From NCBI RefSeq assembly GCF_014858005.1, contig NZ_JACYOT010000009.1, positions 62,001-126,000 on the forward strand: DNA of 64,000 bases, in the 5' to 3' direction. Every line of letters starts with the position of its first letter. The first letter of the stretch is position 1. A program made the position numbers and the translations under genes. Shown here piece after piece: positions 35,032 through 43,474 of the stretch. The notes beneath the pieces were generated by a model. It saw nothing but the letters and a program-made list of their open reading frames with translations. It was not told the DNA's origin and searched no databases. The stretch comes from Propioniciclava soli. GTDB taxonomy: Bacteria; Actinomycetota; Actinomycetes; Propionibacteriales; Propionibacteriaceae.

Positions 35032-37689
35032 GTGGCCACCGCAGCGCATCGCCGCCTCGTGATCGTCGAGTCACCCACCAAGGCGCGCACCCTCACCCAG
35101 GTTCTCGGCACCTCCTACGTGGTCGAGTCGAGCCGCGGGCACGTGCGCGACCTGCCGACGGGCGCGGCCGAGGTGCCCGCCAAGTACAAGGGACAGAAGT
35201 GGGCGCGCACCGGCGTCAACGTGGAGGACGACTTCGAGCCGCTGTACGTCGTCTCCCCCGAGAAGAAGGCCACGATCCGCGACCTGAAGGAGAAGCTCAA
35301 GGGCGTCGACGAACTCATCCTCGCCACCGATGAGGATCGCGAGGGCGAGGCCATCGCGTGGCACCTGCTGCAGGAGCTCAAGCCGAAGGTTCCGTACAAG
35401 CGCATGGTCTTCCACGAGATCACGCCCGAGGCGATCCGCGCGGCGGCCGACAGCCTGCGCGACCTCGACACCGATCTCGTCGACGCCCAGGAGACCCGCC
35501 GCATCCTCGACCGTCTCTACGGCTACGAGGTCAGCCCCGTGCTGTGGAAGAAGGTCATGCCCAAGCTGTCGGCCGGCCGGGTGCAGTCGGTCGCGACGCG
35601 CCTGGTGGTCGACCGCGAGCGCGAGCGCATGGCGTTCCGCTCGGCCAACTACGCCGACCTCACGGCTCTGCTCGATGCGGGGCCGGACGCCGACCCGCGC
35701 CAGTTCAGCGCCCGCGTCAGCGCGGCCGCCGGGCTGCGCATCGCCGGCAGCCGCGACTTCAACGCCGGTGGTCAGCTCACCGCCAAGCAGGCGCTGCACC
35801 TCGACCTGGCGGGGGCCGACGCGCTGGCGTCCGGGCTGCGCGCGGCGTCCGTGGTGGTCGATGGGGTGGAAGCCAAGCCGTACACGCGGCGTCCCTACCC
35901 GCCCTTCCGCACCACGACGCTGCAGCAGGACGCGGGCCGCAAGCTCGGGTTCACCGCGCAGCGGACGATGTCGGTGGCCCAGGAGCTCTACGAGGGCGGT
36001 TTCATCACCTACATGCGTACCGACTCGGTGACGCTTTCGGGGACGGCGATCGCGGCGTCCCGGGCCCAGGTGACCGAGCTGTACGGGGCGAACTTCCTGC
36101 CCGAGAAGCCGCGCACGTACACCTCGAAGGTGAAGAACGCCCAGGAGGCGCACGAGGCGATCCGGCCGGCCGGTGACCAGTTCCGGACGCCGCAGGCGAC
36201 AGGCCTGGCGGGTGATGCCTACCGCCTCTACGACCTGATCTGGAAGCGGACGATCGCCTCGCAGATGCGTGACGCCGAGGGCCAGACGGTGACGATCACG
36301 ATGACGGCGAACCTGGGGGAGCCGGTCGAGGTGGCGAACGTCACCTCCGGCGAACTGGTGTCGGTCGGCGATGCGACGCTGACGGCGTCCGGGCGGACGA
36401 TCACGTTCCCGGGGTTCCTGCGCGCCTACGTGGCCGGCACCGAGGAGGGCGACGACTCCGACGACGCCACCGCGCGGCTGCCGCAGCTCGCGTCCGGCGC
36501 CGCGTTGGCGGTGGAGGACGTGACGGCCGAGGCCCACGACACCCGTCCGCCGTCGCGCTACACCGAGCCGTCGCTGGTGGCGAAGTTGGAGGAGCTGGAG
36601 ATCGGCCGTCCCTCGACGTACGCGTCGATCATCCGGACGATCACGAGCCGTGACTATGTGTACAAGAAGGGCTCGGCGCTGGTGCCGACGTGGCTGGCGT
36701 TCGCGGTGACACGGCTGCTCGAGGAGCACTTTTCGCGGTTGGTGGACTACCAGTTCACCGCGCAGATGGAGGAGATCCTGGACGAGGTGGCGGCCGGTGA
36801 CGCCCAGCGCCTCGACGTGCTGAAGGACTTCTACTACGGCTCGGAGGGCTACGAGGGGCTCGAGAAGCTCGTCGGCGAGCTGGGTGACATCGATGCGCGG
36901 ATGCTCTCGACGTTCCACCCGGTGGCCGGGCAGGACTCCGGCATCGCGGTGCGCGTCGGCCGTTACGGCACCTACATCGAGGACGCCGAGGGGCGCCGCG
37001 CGAACGTGGACGACGACCTGGCTCCTGATGAACTGACGGTCGAGAAGGCCCTGGAGCTGTTGGCGACCCCGGCCGGCATGGAGCGCGAGCTCGGCGTCGA
37101 CCCCGACTCGGGGCACCGCGTCGTGGCCAAGAACGGGCGTTTCGGCCCCTACGTCACCGAGGTGCTGGACGAGGACGCGCCGAAGGCGGCCAAGCCGCGC
37201 ACGGCGTCGCTGTTCTCCGACATGACGCTGGACGGGGTGACGCTCGAGGACGCGCTGCGGCTGATGAGCCTGCCGCGCGTCGTCGGTGAGATCGACGGCG
37301 AGCCGGTGACGGCCCAGAACGGTCGTTACGGGCCCTACCTGAAGAAGGGCACCGACTCGCGTTCGCTGGCCACGGAGGAGGAGCTGTTCACGGTCACGCT
37401 GGAGCAGGCGACCGCGATCTTCGCCGAGCCGAAGACCCGGGGACGCCGTGCCGCGGCTGGCCCGCTGAAGGAGCTGGGGGCCGATCCGGCGTCGGGGAAA
37501 CCGGTGGTGGTGAAGGACGGCCGCTTCGGGCCGTACGTGACCGACGGCGAGTTCAACGCCACGCTGCGCAAGGCGGACTCGGTGGAGGACATCACCCTGG
37601 AGCGCGCCGCCGAGTTGCTGGCGGAGAAGCGTGCCAAGGGCCCGGCCCCCAAGAAGACCACCACCCGTCGCCGGACGACGAAGAAGTAG
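35032..37689 (+). CDS. topA: DNA topoisomerase I (type IA)
   Basis: An 885-residue enzyme relaxing negative supercoils. The Toprim domain starts LVIVESPTKARTL and continues with ATDEDREGEAIAWH; the DNA-cleaving tyrosine is Tyr327 in FITYMRTDS. The C-terminus lacks zinc fingers and instead has repeated GR(Y/F)G(P/T)Y modules near residues 643, 703, 764 and 825, ending in KKTTTRRRTTKK, the basic tail of actinobacterial TopA. GTG 35032 follows AAGGAAAG. A palindromic repeat follows the stop by 57 bp. Confidence 0.96.
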   Translation: MATAAHRRLVIVESPTKARTLTQVLGTSYVVESSRGHVRDLPTGAAEVPAKYKGQKWARTGVNVEDDFEPLYVVSPEKKATIRDLKEKLKGVDELILATDEDREGEAIAWHLLQELKPKVPYKRMVFHEITPEAIRAAADSLRDLDTDLVDAQETRRILDRLYGYEVSPVLWKKVMPKLSAGRVQSVATRLVVDRERERMAFRSANYADLTALLDAGPDADPRQFSARVSAAAGLRIAGSRDFNAGGQLTAKQALHLDLAGADALASGLRAASVVVDGVEAKPYTRRPYPPFRTTTLQQDAGRKLGFTAQRTMSVAQELYEGGFITYMRTDSVTLSGTAIAASRAQVTELYGANFLPEKPRTYTSKVKNAQEAHEAIRPAGDQFRTPQATGLAGDAYRLYDLIWKRTIASQMRDAEGQTVTITMTANLGEPVEVANVTSGELVSVGDATLTASGRTITFPGFLRAYVAGTEEGDDSDDATARLPQLASGAALAVEDVTAEAHDTRPPSRYTEPSLVAKLEELEIGRPSTYASIIRTITSRDYVYKKGSALVPTWLAFAVTRLLEEHFSRLVDYQFTAQMEEILDEVAAGDAQRLDVLKDFYYGSEGYEGLEKLVGELGDIDARMLSTFHPVAGQDSGIAVRVGRYGTYIEDAEGRRANVDDDLAPDELTVEKALELLATPAGMERELGVDPDSGHRVVAKNGRFGPYVTEVLDEDAPKAAKPRTASLFSDMTLDGVTLEDALRLMSLPRVVGEIDGEPVTAQNGRYGPYLKKGTDSRSLATEEELFTVTLEQATAIFAEPKTRGRRAAAGPLKELGADPASGKPVVVKDGRFGPYVTDGEFNATLRKADSVEDITLERAAELLAEKRAKGPAPKKTTTRRRTTKK

Positions 37690-37745
37690 CCTCCGCGGCG
37701 GCGTAGGGGCGCCAGCGGGGCGCCAGCGGGGCGCCAGGGGGGCGC

Positions 37746-37813
37746 CGACACGCTCACTTCGGTCTCAAACTCCGCCTTGGGAGGCGGAGTTTGAGACCAC
37801 ATCGAGCGTGTCG
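37746..37813. repeat. 68-bp palindromic repeat, copy 2
   Basis: The left arm is CGACACGCTCACTTCGGTCT and then CAAACTCCGCCTT; the right arm returns AGGCGGAGTTTGAGACC and ends GAGCGTGTCG, with a few unpaired bases between. It starts 57 bp after the topA stop and could terminate topA transcription. Its right end lies about 20 bp before the promoter of the VOC gene. Confidence 0.9.
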
Positions 37814-37846
37814 CCGCTGTTGGGTCCGCGGACGTACGATGCGGCC

Positions 37847-38377
37847 ATGACTGACGCCCTGCCCCGCGGAATCAACCACATCGGCATCACGGTGCCGGAC
37901 CTGGAGGAGGCGACGCGGTTCTTCAAGGCCGGGTTGGGCGCGAAGGTGGCCTACGACGGTCTGACGCGCGACGACGAGCCGCGGTGCGGGGCGCAGACCG
38001 AGGAGCAGCTGGGATTGCCCCCGGGGGCCAAGATCCGCCGGCAGCGCATGATCGTGGCCGGAACCGGCCCGTCGCTGGAGCTGTTCGAGATCGAGGGCCC
38101 TCAGCGAGCGGCGGTCGGGTTGGCCGACCTGGGGCTCAACCACCTGTCCTTCTATGTGGATGACATCGAGGGCTCGCTGCGTCGGCTGGTGGACGCCGGC
38201 GGTCAGGCACTCTCTGCCGTGCACCCCAACAGCCGCTACGAGGACACCCCCGGCAACGGAAGCGTCTACGTGCGGGCACCCTGGGGGACGTTGATCGAGC
38301 TGCAGACGATCCCGTCCGGGCACTACTACCCCGACGACAGTGAGGCCGAGGTCTGGACGCCTCCGCGCGCGGGATAG
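37847..38377 (+). CDS. VOC-family (glyoxalase/bleomycin resistance/dioxygenase) protein
   Basis: A 176-residue protein with two betaalphabetabetabeta modules. GINHIGITVPDLEEATRFF supplies the first metal-ligand position (His), LELFEIEG the Glu, LNHLSFYVDDIEGSLRRL the second His and APWGTLIELQTIP the last Glu, so a metal site is complete. The reaction (dioxygenase, lyase or isomerase) cannot be set from sequence. TACGAT ends six bases before the ATG, consistent with leaderless expression. Confidence 0.87.
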   Translation: MTDALPRGINHIGITVPDLEEATRFFKAGLGAKVAYDGLTRDDEPRCGAQTEEQLGLPPGAKIRRQRMIVAGTGPSLELFEIEGPQRAAVGLADLGLNHLSFYVDDIEGSLRRLVDAGGQALSAVHPNSRYEDTPGNGSVYVRAPWGTLIELQTIPSGHYYPDDSEAEVWTPPRAG

Positions 38378-38401
38378 CGCCGGTGACGCTGGTGGCGCCG
38401 G

Positions 38402-38953
38402 TCAGGTGACGGTGAGGCCGGCCCGCTTGCGGCGGTTGCAGGGGCCGCACAGCACTTGGAGATTCTCGGCGTTCGACGAGCCACCCCGGGAAACGGGGAT
38501 GACGTGGTCGAACTGCAGTTCCACGTCGGAGCCGCAGGCGCGGCAGCGTCCACCGTCGCGGCTCCAGACGTAGTGCTTGACGTCGTCCGGGATCGCGGAT
38601 CGACGTTGCGGGGGAGACGTCCTCGATTGAGCGACGCTCTGTTGGGCGTGACGGACGCGGCGCTCCTGCTGTTCGCGGCGCGTCACCAGCAGCGCGTGGA
38701 CGCCCGCGGCGGTCAGGCCGTCGTTGTCCCAGTAGAAGCGGTTCTCGAACATCCAGTAGGAGCGATCACCCCAGGAGCCGATCTTGACCGGGTAGGTCTG
38801 CTGCTGGGACATGTAGCGGTTGAACTCGTCGCGCGTCATCAGGCCGACCTCGAAATTGCGCTGGGGTGAGGCGCTGAACACGACCCGACCTGAACTGCTC
38901 AAGAAGCGCTTCTCAAAGTAGATCTGTGCGTTCTCCTGGCGTCGCAGCGACAC
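38402..38953 (-). CDS. HNH endonuclease-domain protein
   Basis: A 183-residue protein. The C-terminal HNH domain has [20 protein letters not shown], then [20 protein letters not shown]: two CxxC zinc pairs and the catalytic DH. The first 110 residues contain [20 protein letters not shown] and a Trp/Tyr-rich segment ([20 protein letters not shown]) that I do not recognise. Stand-alone HNH proteins of this type may act in repair, defence or as domesticated homing nucleases. No methylase or defence partner adjoins it. The start is GTG 38953 with a GGAGGG upstream. Confidence 0.82.
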   Translation of the reverse strand: MSLRRQENAQIYFEKRFLSSSGRVVFSASPQRNFEVGLMTRDEFNRYMSQQQTYPVKIGSWGDRSYWMFENRFYWDNDGLTAAGVHALLVTRREQQERRVRHAQQSVAQSRTSPPQRRSAIPDDVKHYVWSRDGGRCRACGSDVELQFDHVIPVSRGGSSNAENLQVLCGPCNRRKRAGLTVT

Positions 38954-39030
38954 GGCGTCCCTCCGGTGGATTTCATCGATTCGTGGTTTGGAGAGCTTAC
39001 CTGGGGGGTGGGTCGGGTGCTGGCCTGCGC

Positions 39031-39098
39031 CGACACGCTCACTTGGGGCTCAAACTCCGCCTCCGGAGGCGGAGTTTGAGCCCCAAGTGAGCGTGTCG
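39031..39098. repeat. 68-bp perfect palindrome, copy 3
   Basis: All 34 arm positions pair. Relative to copies 1 and 2 the segment ACTTCGGTCTC is changed to ACTTGGGGCTC, and the opposite arm carries the matching change GAGCCCCAAGT, so pairing is retained. On the minus strand the repeat encodes the last residues and stop of the NUDIX gene. Confidence 0.93.
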
Positions 39099-39505
39099 CG
39101 GGGCCCGGTGCGCCGCCCGAGGGCCGCCAACACATGCTGGGTCAGCAGTGGCGCCAGGGGGACGCCGGCGCCCGGGTCGGCGTCCAACGAGACCCAGGCG
39201 ATCTCATCGATCTCTGCGCAGGCCCGTGGCTCACCCGGCAGGGGAGCGGTGAAGACGTCGGAGGTGATCGTCCACCCCGGCTCGTTCGCCGCCGGCGCCG
39301 ACCACGTGCCGAGCAGCGCGACGGCGTCCGCCTCGAGGTCGAGACCCACCTCCTCGCGCACCTCCCGCAGGGTCGCGGCGAGGTGGGTCTCACCGGCCTC
39401 GACCTTGCCACCGGGCAGCATGAACACCGACGTCCCCCGCTTGCGGACGACGAGCAACTCACCGGACGGATTCACCAAGGTGCAGGACACCACGAAGATG
39501 TGCAC
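39050..39505 (-). CDS. NUDIX hydrolase (MutT-like), C-terminus supplied by a palindromic repeat
   Basis: A 151-residue NUDIX protein. The box runs from GGKVEAGETHL to LREVREEVGL (about 32-54), with FMLPGG before it. The substrate is unspecified; nucleotide triphosphate sanitation is typical of this compact type. The start is GTG 39505, six bases after a TAGGGT hexamer (leaderless). The last 15 or so residues ([15 protein letters not shown]) and the stop codon come from palindrome copy 3, implying that the repeat replaced or extended the original 3' end. Confidence 0.83.
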   Translation of the reverse strand: MHIFVVSCTLVNPSGELLVVRKRGTSVFMLPGGKVEAGETHLAATLREVREEVGLDLEADAVALLGTWSAPAANEPGWTITSDVFTAPLPGEPRACAEIDEIAWVSLDADPGAGVPLAPLLTQHVLAALGRRTGPRDTLTWGSNSASGGGV

Positions 39506-39624
39506 ACCTCGACCCTAGACGGCGAGGAGGCGACCGGGTCACAGGACGGACGGGCACCCTCGTCGTCGAGGCGCCGGCACCGGCCGGTGATCGTCTCGCG
39601 AGGGCATCGTGATGATGGACGGGG

Positions 39625-39813
39625 CGCGTGGCGCACCTCGACGCCACCTGGCGCACCTCCACCCCACCTGGCGCACCGGCCACCCACGTGGCGCACCGGC
39701 CGCCCACGTGGCGCAGTGGAGCTCACCTGGCGGCCCGTGCAAGGCCCTCCACGTGAGCTGCACTGCGCCACGTGCGGTTCAGGTACGCCACGTGCACGGC
39801 ACTCCGCCAGGTG
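39625..39813. repeat. Convergent 20-bp-periodic CACGTGGCGCA array, locus A
   Basis: Forward units (CGCGTGGCGCA, CACCTGGCGCA twice, CACGTGGCGCA twice) start at 39625, 39645, 39665, 39685 and 39705, exactly 20 bp apart. A sixth, CACCTGGCGGC at 39724, opens a 36-bp core (39722-39757). Beyond the core the unit runs in reverse, TGCGCCACGTG (39764-39774), TACGCCACGTG (39784-39794) and TCCGCCAGGTG (39803-39813). It lies between the catalase stop and the NUDIX start, and no gene fits. The rest of the gap (39506-39624 and 39814-39975) shows nothing further. Confidence 0.9.
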
Positions 39814-39975
39814 GGGGGCCGCCACGGCGCTCGCCATCGTCGCCGAGCCACTCCCAGCAAGACGGCCCAGCGCACACCCCCCACGCCAACGGCCCCCACC
39901 CGAAACCGGGTGGGGGCCGCTCTGGCCAACCTCAGCCCCGGACGCGATCTGCGGGTCGCGCCCGGGGCAAGCAGG

Positions 39976-41430
39976 TCAGCCCTGGACGTTGGCCTGCACG
40001 CGCGAGGCGACGCCGGGGTCGATGGAGGTCCAGTACCACATGAAGCGGTCGGCAACCCCCTCGTCGGTGATCGCCTTGAGCTGCCCGGTCAGCGTTTCGA
40101 CGAGCCGGTCGCGCGCCGCGTCGTCGAAGACCTCACGCACCAGCTTGCCGGGCTGGCTGAAGTCGTCGTCGTCCTCCCGCAGCGTGTACGCGGCGCGCAC
40201 CATCGCACCGTCGGACTCCCAGCCCTCGGCTACCTCGCCCTGCCACTCGGAGTACGAGCGGCCGAAGGAGTTCGGGGCGTAGACGGGCTGGTCACCGCTG
40301 TGGTGGTAGGTCATGTTGCCCTCGAACATCCAGTGGTTGGCCCCCTCGATGCCGCCCTCGACACCGAGCGGCTGGTTGACCGGCAGCTGGTGGAAGTTCG
40401 TACCGACCCGGGCGCGGTGGGCGTCCGCGTAGGCGAACACCCGGCCGAGGAGCATCTTGTCGGGGGAGTACCCGATGCCCGGCACGATGTTCGACGGCGC
40501 GAACGCCGCCTGCTCGATCTGGGCGAAGAAGTTCGTGGGGTTCTCGTTGAGCTCCAGGACGCCCACCTCGTGCAGGGGGAAGTCCTCGTGCGGCCACACC
40601 TTGGTGAGGTCGAACGGGTTGATGCGGTAGGTCTTGGCCTCCTCGTACCCCATCACCTGCACCGACATCGTCCACTTCGGAAGCTCACCACGCTTGATGG
40701 CGTCGAACAGGTCGCGCCGGTGGTAATCGGCGTCGCCGCCGGCCACGGCCTCGGCCTCGTCGTTGGTGAGGAACTCCATCCCCTGCTGGGTGTGGAAGTG
40801 GTACTTCACCCAGAACCGCTCGCCCGCCTCGTTGACCCACTGGTAGGTGTGCGAGCCGTAGCCGTTCATGTGACGCCACGTTCGCGGCAGGCCACGGTCA
40901 CCCATGAGATAGGTCACCTGGTGTGCGGACTCCGGCGACAGCGTCCAGAAGTCCCACTGCATGGTGGCGTCGCGCAGGCCACTGTCGGGCAGCCGCTTCT
41001 GGCTGCGGATGAAGTGCGGGAACTTCATCGGGTCGCGCACGAAGAAGATCGGGGTGTTGTTGCCGACGAGGTCGTAGTTGCCCTCGGTCGTGTAGAACCG
41101 CAGCGAGAAGCCGCGGACGTCGCGCCAGGTGTCGGGGGAGCCGAGCTCACCCGCGACGGTCGAGAAGCGCAGCAGCGTCTTCGTCTCGGTGCCGGGGGCG
41201 AAGACGGCGGCCTTCGTCCACCGCGACACGTCCTGCGTCACCGTGAACCGGCCGAATGCCCCGGCGCCCTTCGCGTGCGGACGCCGCTCGGGCACGTTCG
41301 CGCGGTTGAAGTGGGCGAGCGTCTCGACGAGGTGGACGTCGTGGAGCAGGAGTGGGCCGTTGGGTCCGACACTCAGGGAATGGGCATCGCTCTCGGCGGG
41401 TGCGCCGCCCGTGGTCTGCGAGTGCGTCAT
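39976..41430 (-). CDS. Monofunctional haem catalase (small-subunit, clade 3 type)
   Basis: A 484-residue catalase converting hydrogen peroxide to water and oxygen. Catalytic His52 lies in [12 protein letters not shown], the distal Asn in [13 protein letters not shown] (about 125), and the haem-ligand Tyr334 in [13 protein letters not shown]. The length and the absence of a C-terminal flavodoxin-like domain indicate the small-subunit class. The start ATG 41430 has GAGAGGA upstream. It diverges from tmk. No OxyR or Fur gene is beside it. Confidence 0.95.
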   Translation of the reverse strand: MTHSQTTGGAPAESDAHSLSVGPNGPLLLHDVHLVETLAHFNRANVPERRPHAKGAGAFGRFTVTQDVSRWTKAAVFAPGTETKTLLRFSTVAGELGSPDTWRDVRGFSLRFYTTEGNYDLVGNNTPIFFVRDPMKFPHFIRSQKRLPDSGLRDATMQWDFWTLSPESAHQVTYLMGDRGLPRTWRHMNGYGSHTYQWVNEAGERFWVKYHFHTQQGMEFLTNDEAEAVAGGDADYHRRDLFDAIKRGELPKWTMSVQVMGYEEAKTYRINPFDLTKVWPHEDFPLHEVGVLELNENPTNFFAQIEQAAFAPSNIVPGIGYSPDKMLLGRVFAYADAHRARVGTNFHQLPVNQPLGVEGGIEGANHWMFEGNMTYHHSGDQPVYAPNSFGRSYSEWQGEVAEGWESDGAMVRAAYTLREDDDDFSQPGKLVREVFDDAARDRLVETLTGQLKAITDEGVADRFMWYWTSIDPGVASRVQANVQG

Positions 41431-41538
41431 CGATGGGTCCTCTCGAATCGGGTCCGGCTGGCCGTGCGAACCAGCCCTCAACCAGTGAACACCCCCGCAC
41501 CGACATTCCTTCCCCCTCGTGAGCTTAGGATGGCCTGC

Positions 41539-42216
41539 GTGCGGGGCATCTTCATCGTGTTCGAGGGCGGCGACGGCGTCGGCAAGTCGACCCAGGCCGA
41601 GCTGCTGACCGCCTGGCTCACGAGCCGGGGACGTGAGGTCGTCCGCACCTTCGAGCCCGGGGACGGCCCGGTCAATGCGCAGATTCGCCGCATCCTCCTC
41701 AGCCGCGCCACCGAGAACCTCTCACCGCGTGCCGAGGCGTTGCTGTTCGCCGCAGACAAGGCCCAACACGTGGACGCCCTCGTCCGGCCCGCCCTCGCGC
41801 GCGGGGCCGTCGTCGTGTCGGACCGCTACGTCGACTCGACCCTGGCCTACCAGGGGGCCGGCCGCGTCCTGGAGTTGGCGGAGGTCGAACGCGTCAATCG
41901 CTGGGCCACCGACGACCTGCGCCCCGATCTCACCGTGTTGCTCGACCTCGACCCCACCCTCGGCCTGGCCGGCATCGCGGACGCCGATCGCATGGAGGCC
42001 GCCGGCGGGGACTTCCACGCCCGCGTCCGCGCCGGGTTCCTCGCCCTCGCGGAGCGCGACCCCGCCCGCTACCTCGTCCTGCCCGCGCGCGACTCCCGCG
42101 AGGCCATCGCGGACGCCGTCCGCGTGCGCGTCGCCGCACTGCTCGGCCCGGACGCGTCCGGCCGGGCGGCGTCCGACCCGAAACTGTCGGACGCCCCCGG
42201 CAGACTCAGCACATGA
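41539..42216 (+). CDS. tmk: Thymidylate kinase
   Basis: About 225 residues, phosphorylating dTMP to dTDP. The P-loop is [12 protein letters not shown] near the N-terminus, the DR(Y/H) motif is [15 protein letters not shown], and the LID region lies around [12 protein letters not shown] 41539 is chosen as start: a TAGGAT hexamer ends seven bases before it, suggesting leaderless expression, and the product then begins [11 protein letters not shown] as in other Tmk. An ATG at 41530 overlaps that hexamer. The stop overlaps holB (ATGA), a tmk-holB pairing widespread in bacteria. Confidence 0.92.
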   Translation: MRGIFIVFEGGDGVGKSTQAELLTAWLTSRGREVVRTFEPGDGPVNAQIRRILLSRATENLSPRAEALLFAADKAQHVDALVRPALARGAVVVSDRYVDSTLAYQGAGRVLELAEVERVNRWATDDLRPDLTVLLDLDPTLGLAGIADADRMEAAGGDFHARVRAGFLALAERDPARYLVLPARDSREAIADAVRVRVAALLGPDASGRAASDPKLSDAPGRLST

Positions 42217-43394
42217 GCACATCGACGGTCACACCAACCGCCACGCCACCGGTCGGGGAGGGCGTCTGGGCCGAGCTCGTGGGGCAGGAGCGGGCCGTGG
42301 AGACCTTGCGGCGCGCCGTCGCGGGCGAGCGGCACGCGATGACCCACGCCTGGCTCGTCACCGGCCCGCCCGGTTCCGGGCGTTCCAACGCGGCGAAGGC
42401 GTTCGCCGCAGCGCTGCAGTGCGAGCGGGGCGGGTGCGGGGAGTGCCGCGCCTGCCGCACCGCGTTGTCCGGCGCGCACCCAGACGTCACGCTCGTGCGC
42501 ACCGAGCAGCTCTCGATCGGTGTCGATGACGTGCGCGAACTGGTGCGACGCGCCGCGATGTCGCCCACCCTGGGGCGGGCCCAGGTGATCGTGGTGGAGG
42601 ACGCCGACCGCGTCACCGAGCGCGGCGCGGACGCGCTCCTCAAGGCCGTCGAGGAACCCGCGGCCAGGACGGTGTGGGTGCTCTGCGCCCCCACCCCGGA
42701 CGACGTGGTGGTCACCATCCGCTCACGGTGCCGCCGCGTGGAGCTGGCGACGCCCTCGGACGAGGCGGTCGCCGAACTGCTCACGCGCCGGGACGGCATC
42801 CCGTACGAGATGGCCGCCCACGCCGCCCGCGTGGCCCAGGGGCACATCGGGCGGGCCCGCGTGCTGGCCCGCAATGAGGACGCGCGCCGCCGCCGCGCGG
42901 AGGTGCTCCGCATCCCCGCCGCGCTGACGACGCTGGGGGAGTGCCTGCAGGCCGCGGCCAACGTCGTCGACGCCGCGAGCGAGGAGGCCGGGCAGGCGAC
43001 CCAGGACGTGGACGCCCGCGAGAAGGCCGAGCTGTCCGAGGCGCTCGGCGTCGGCACCCGTGGCACCAGGCCCCGCAATGCGGCCGCCGCACTGAAGGAC
43101 CTGGAGGAGCAGCAGAAGGCGCGCACGAAGCGGTTGCAGCGTGACGCGCTCGACCGGGTGCTCACGGAGTTCACCAGCTACTACCGGGACGTGCTGGCGC
43201 TGCAGACCGGCGGCACCGCGCGCCTGATCAACGCCGATCTGCTGACCGATCTGCAGGCCCTCGCCGGGCGCAGCACCCCGGTGCAGACGATTGGGCGGTT
43301 GGACGCCATCCTGGCTTGTCGCGAAGCTCTCGAGACCAACGTCGCCCCCCAGCTGGCGCTGGAGTCGTTGATGATCAGCCTGCATGCCCCCTGA
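42213..43394 (+). CDS. holB: DNA polymerase III subunit delta'
   Basis: A 393-residue clamp-loader subunit. VWAELVGQERAVETLRRAVA begins the AAA+ module; the P-loop is GPPGSGRSN (51-59), with Arg instead of Lys, as expected for the non-hydrolysing delta' subunit. The zinc cysteines lie in CERGGCGECRAC; VEDADRVTERGADALLKAVE is the equivalent of the Walker B/sensor region. A charged C-terminal extension (about 250-310) contains EEQQKARTKRLQRDALDRVL. The ATG overlaps the tmk stop, so both are cotranslated. Confidence 0.93.
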   Translation: MSTSTVTPTATPPVGEGVWAELVGQERAVETLRRAVAGERHAMTHAWLVTGPPGSGRSNAAKAFAAALQCERGGCGECRACRTALSGAHPDVTLVRTEQLSIGVDDVRELVRRAAMSPTLGRAQVIVVEDADRVTERGADALLKAVEEPAARTVWVLCAPTPDDVVVTIRSRCRRVELATPSDEAVAELLTRRDGIPYEMAAHAARVAQGHIGRARVLARNEDARRRRAEVLRIPAALTTLGECLQAAANVVDAASEEAGQATQDVDAREKAELSEALGVGTRGTRPRNAAAALKDLEEQQKARTKRLQRDALDRVLTEFTSYYRDVLALQTGGTARLINADLLTDLQALAGRSTPVQTIGRLDAILACREALETNVAPQLALESLMISLHAP

Positions 43395-43474
43395 CCGGCC
43401 GTGTCGCTGCGGGGGATCGCCGCCCACGTTTGGGACGATGGAAAGGCTTCTGACCCGCAGCGAAGGACTTCCCC

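Noticed and set aside
38402-39505. Restriction or defence island around the HNH protein and palindromes
   Set aside because: No methyltransferase, nuclease partner, toxin or reverse transcriptase adjoins; neighbours are VOC, NUDIX and catalase genes.
39600-39840. Possible CRISPR array or protein-coding repeats (peptides with recurring GGRCATWVAG-like motifs) at locus A and similarly at locus B
   Set aside because: The repeated unit is only 11 bp with 8-9-bp spacers and reverses direction at the core; no cas genes are near. The open frames there change with every unit, lack ribosome sites and exist on both strands.
41530-41538. ATG at 41530 as the tmk start
   Set aside because: It overlaps a TAGGAT hexamer placed seven bases before GTG 41539, and the GTG start gives the N-terminus usual for the family.
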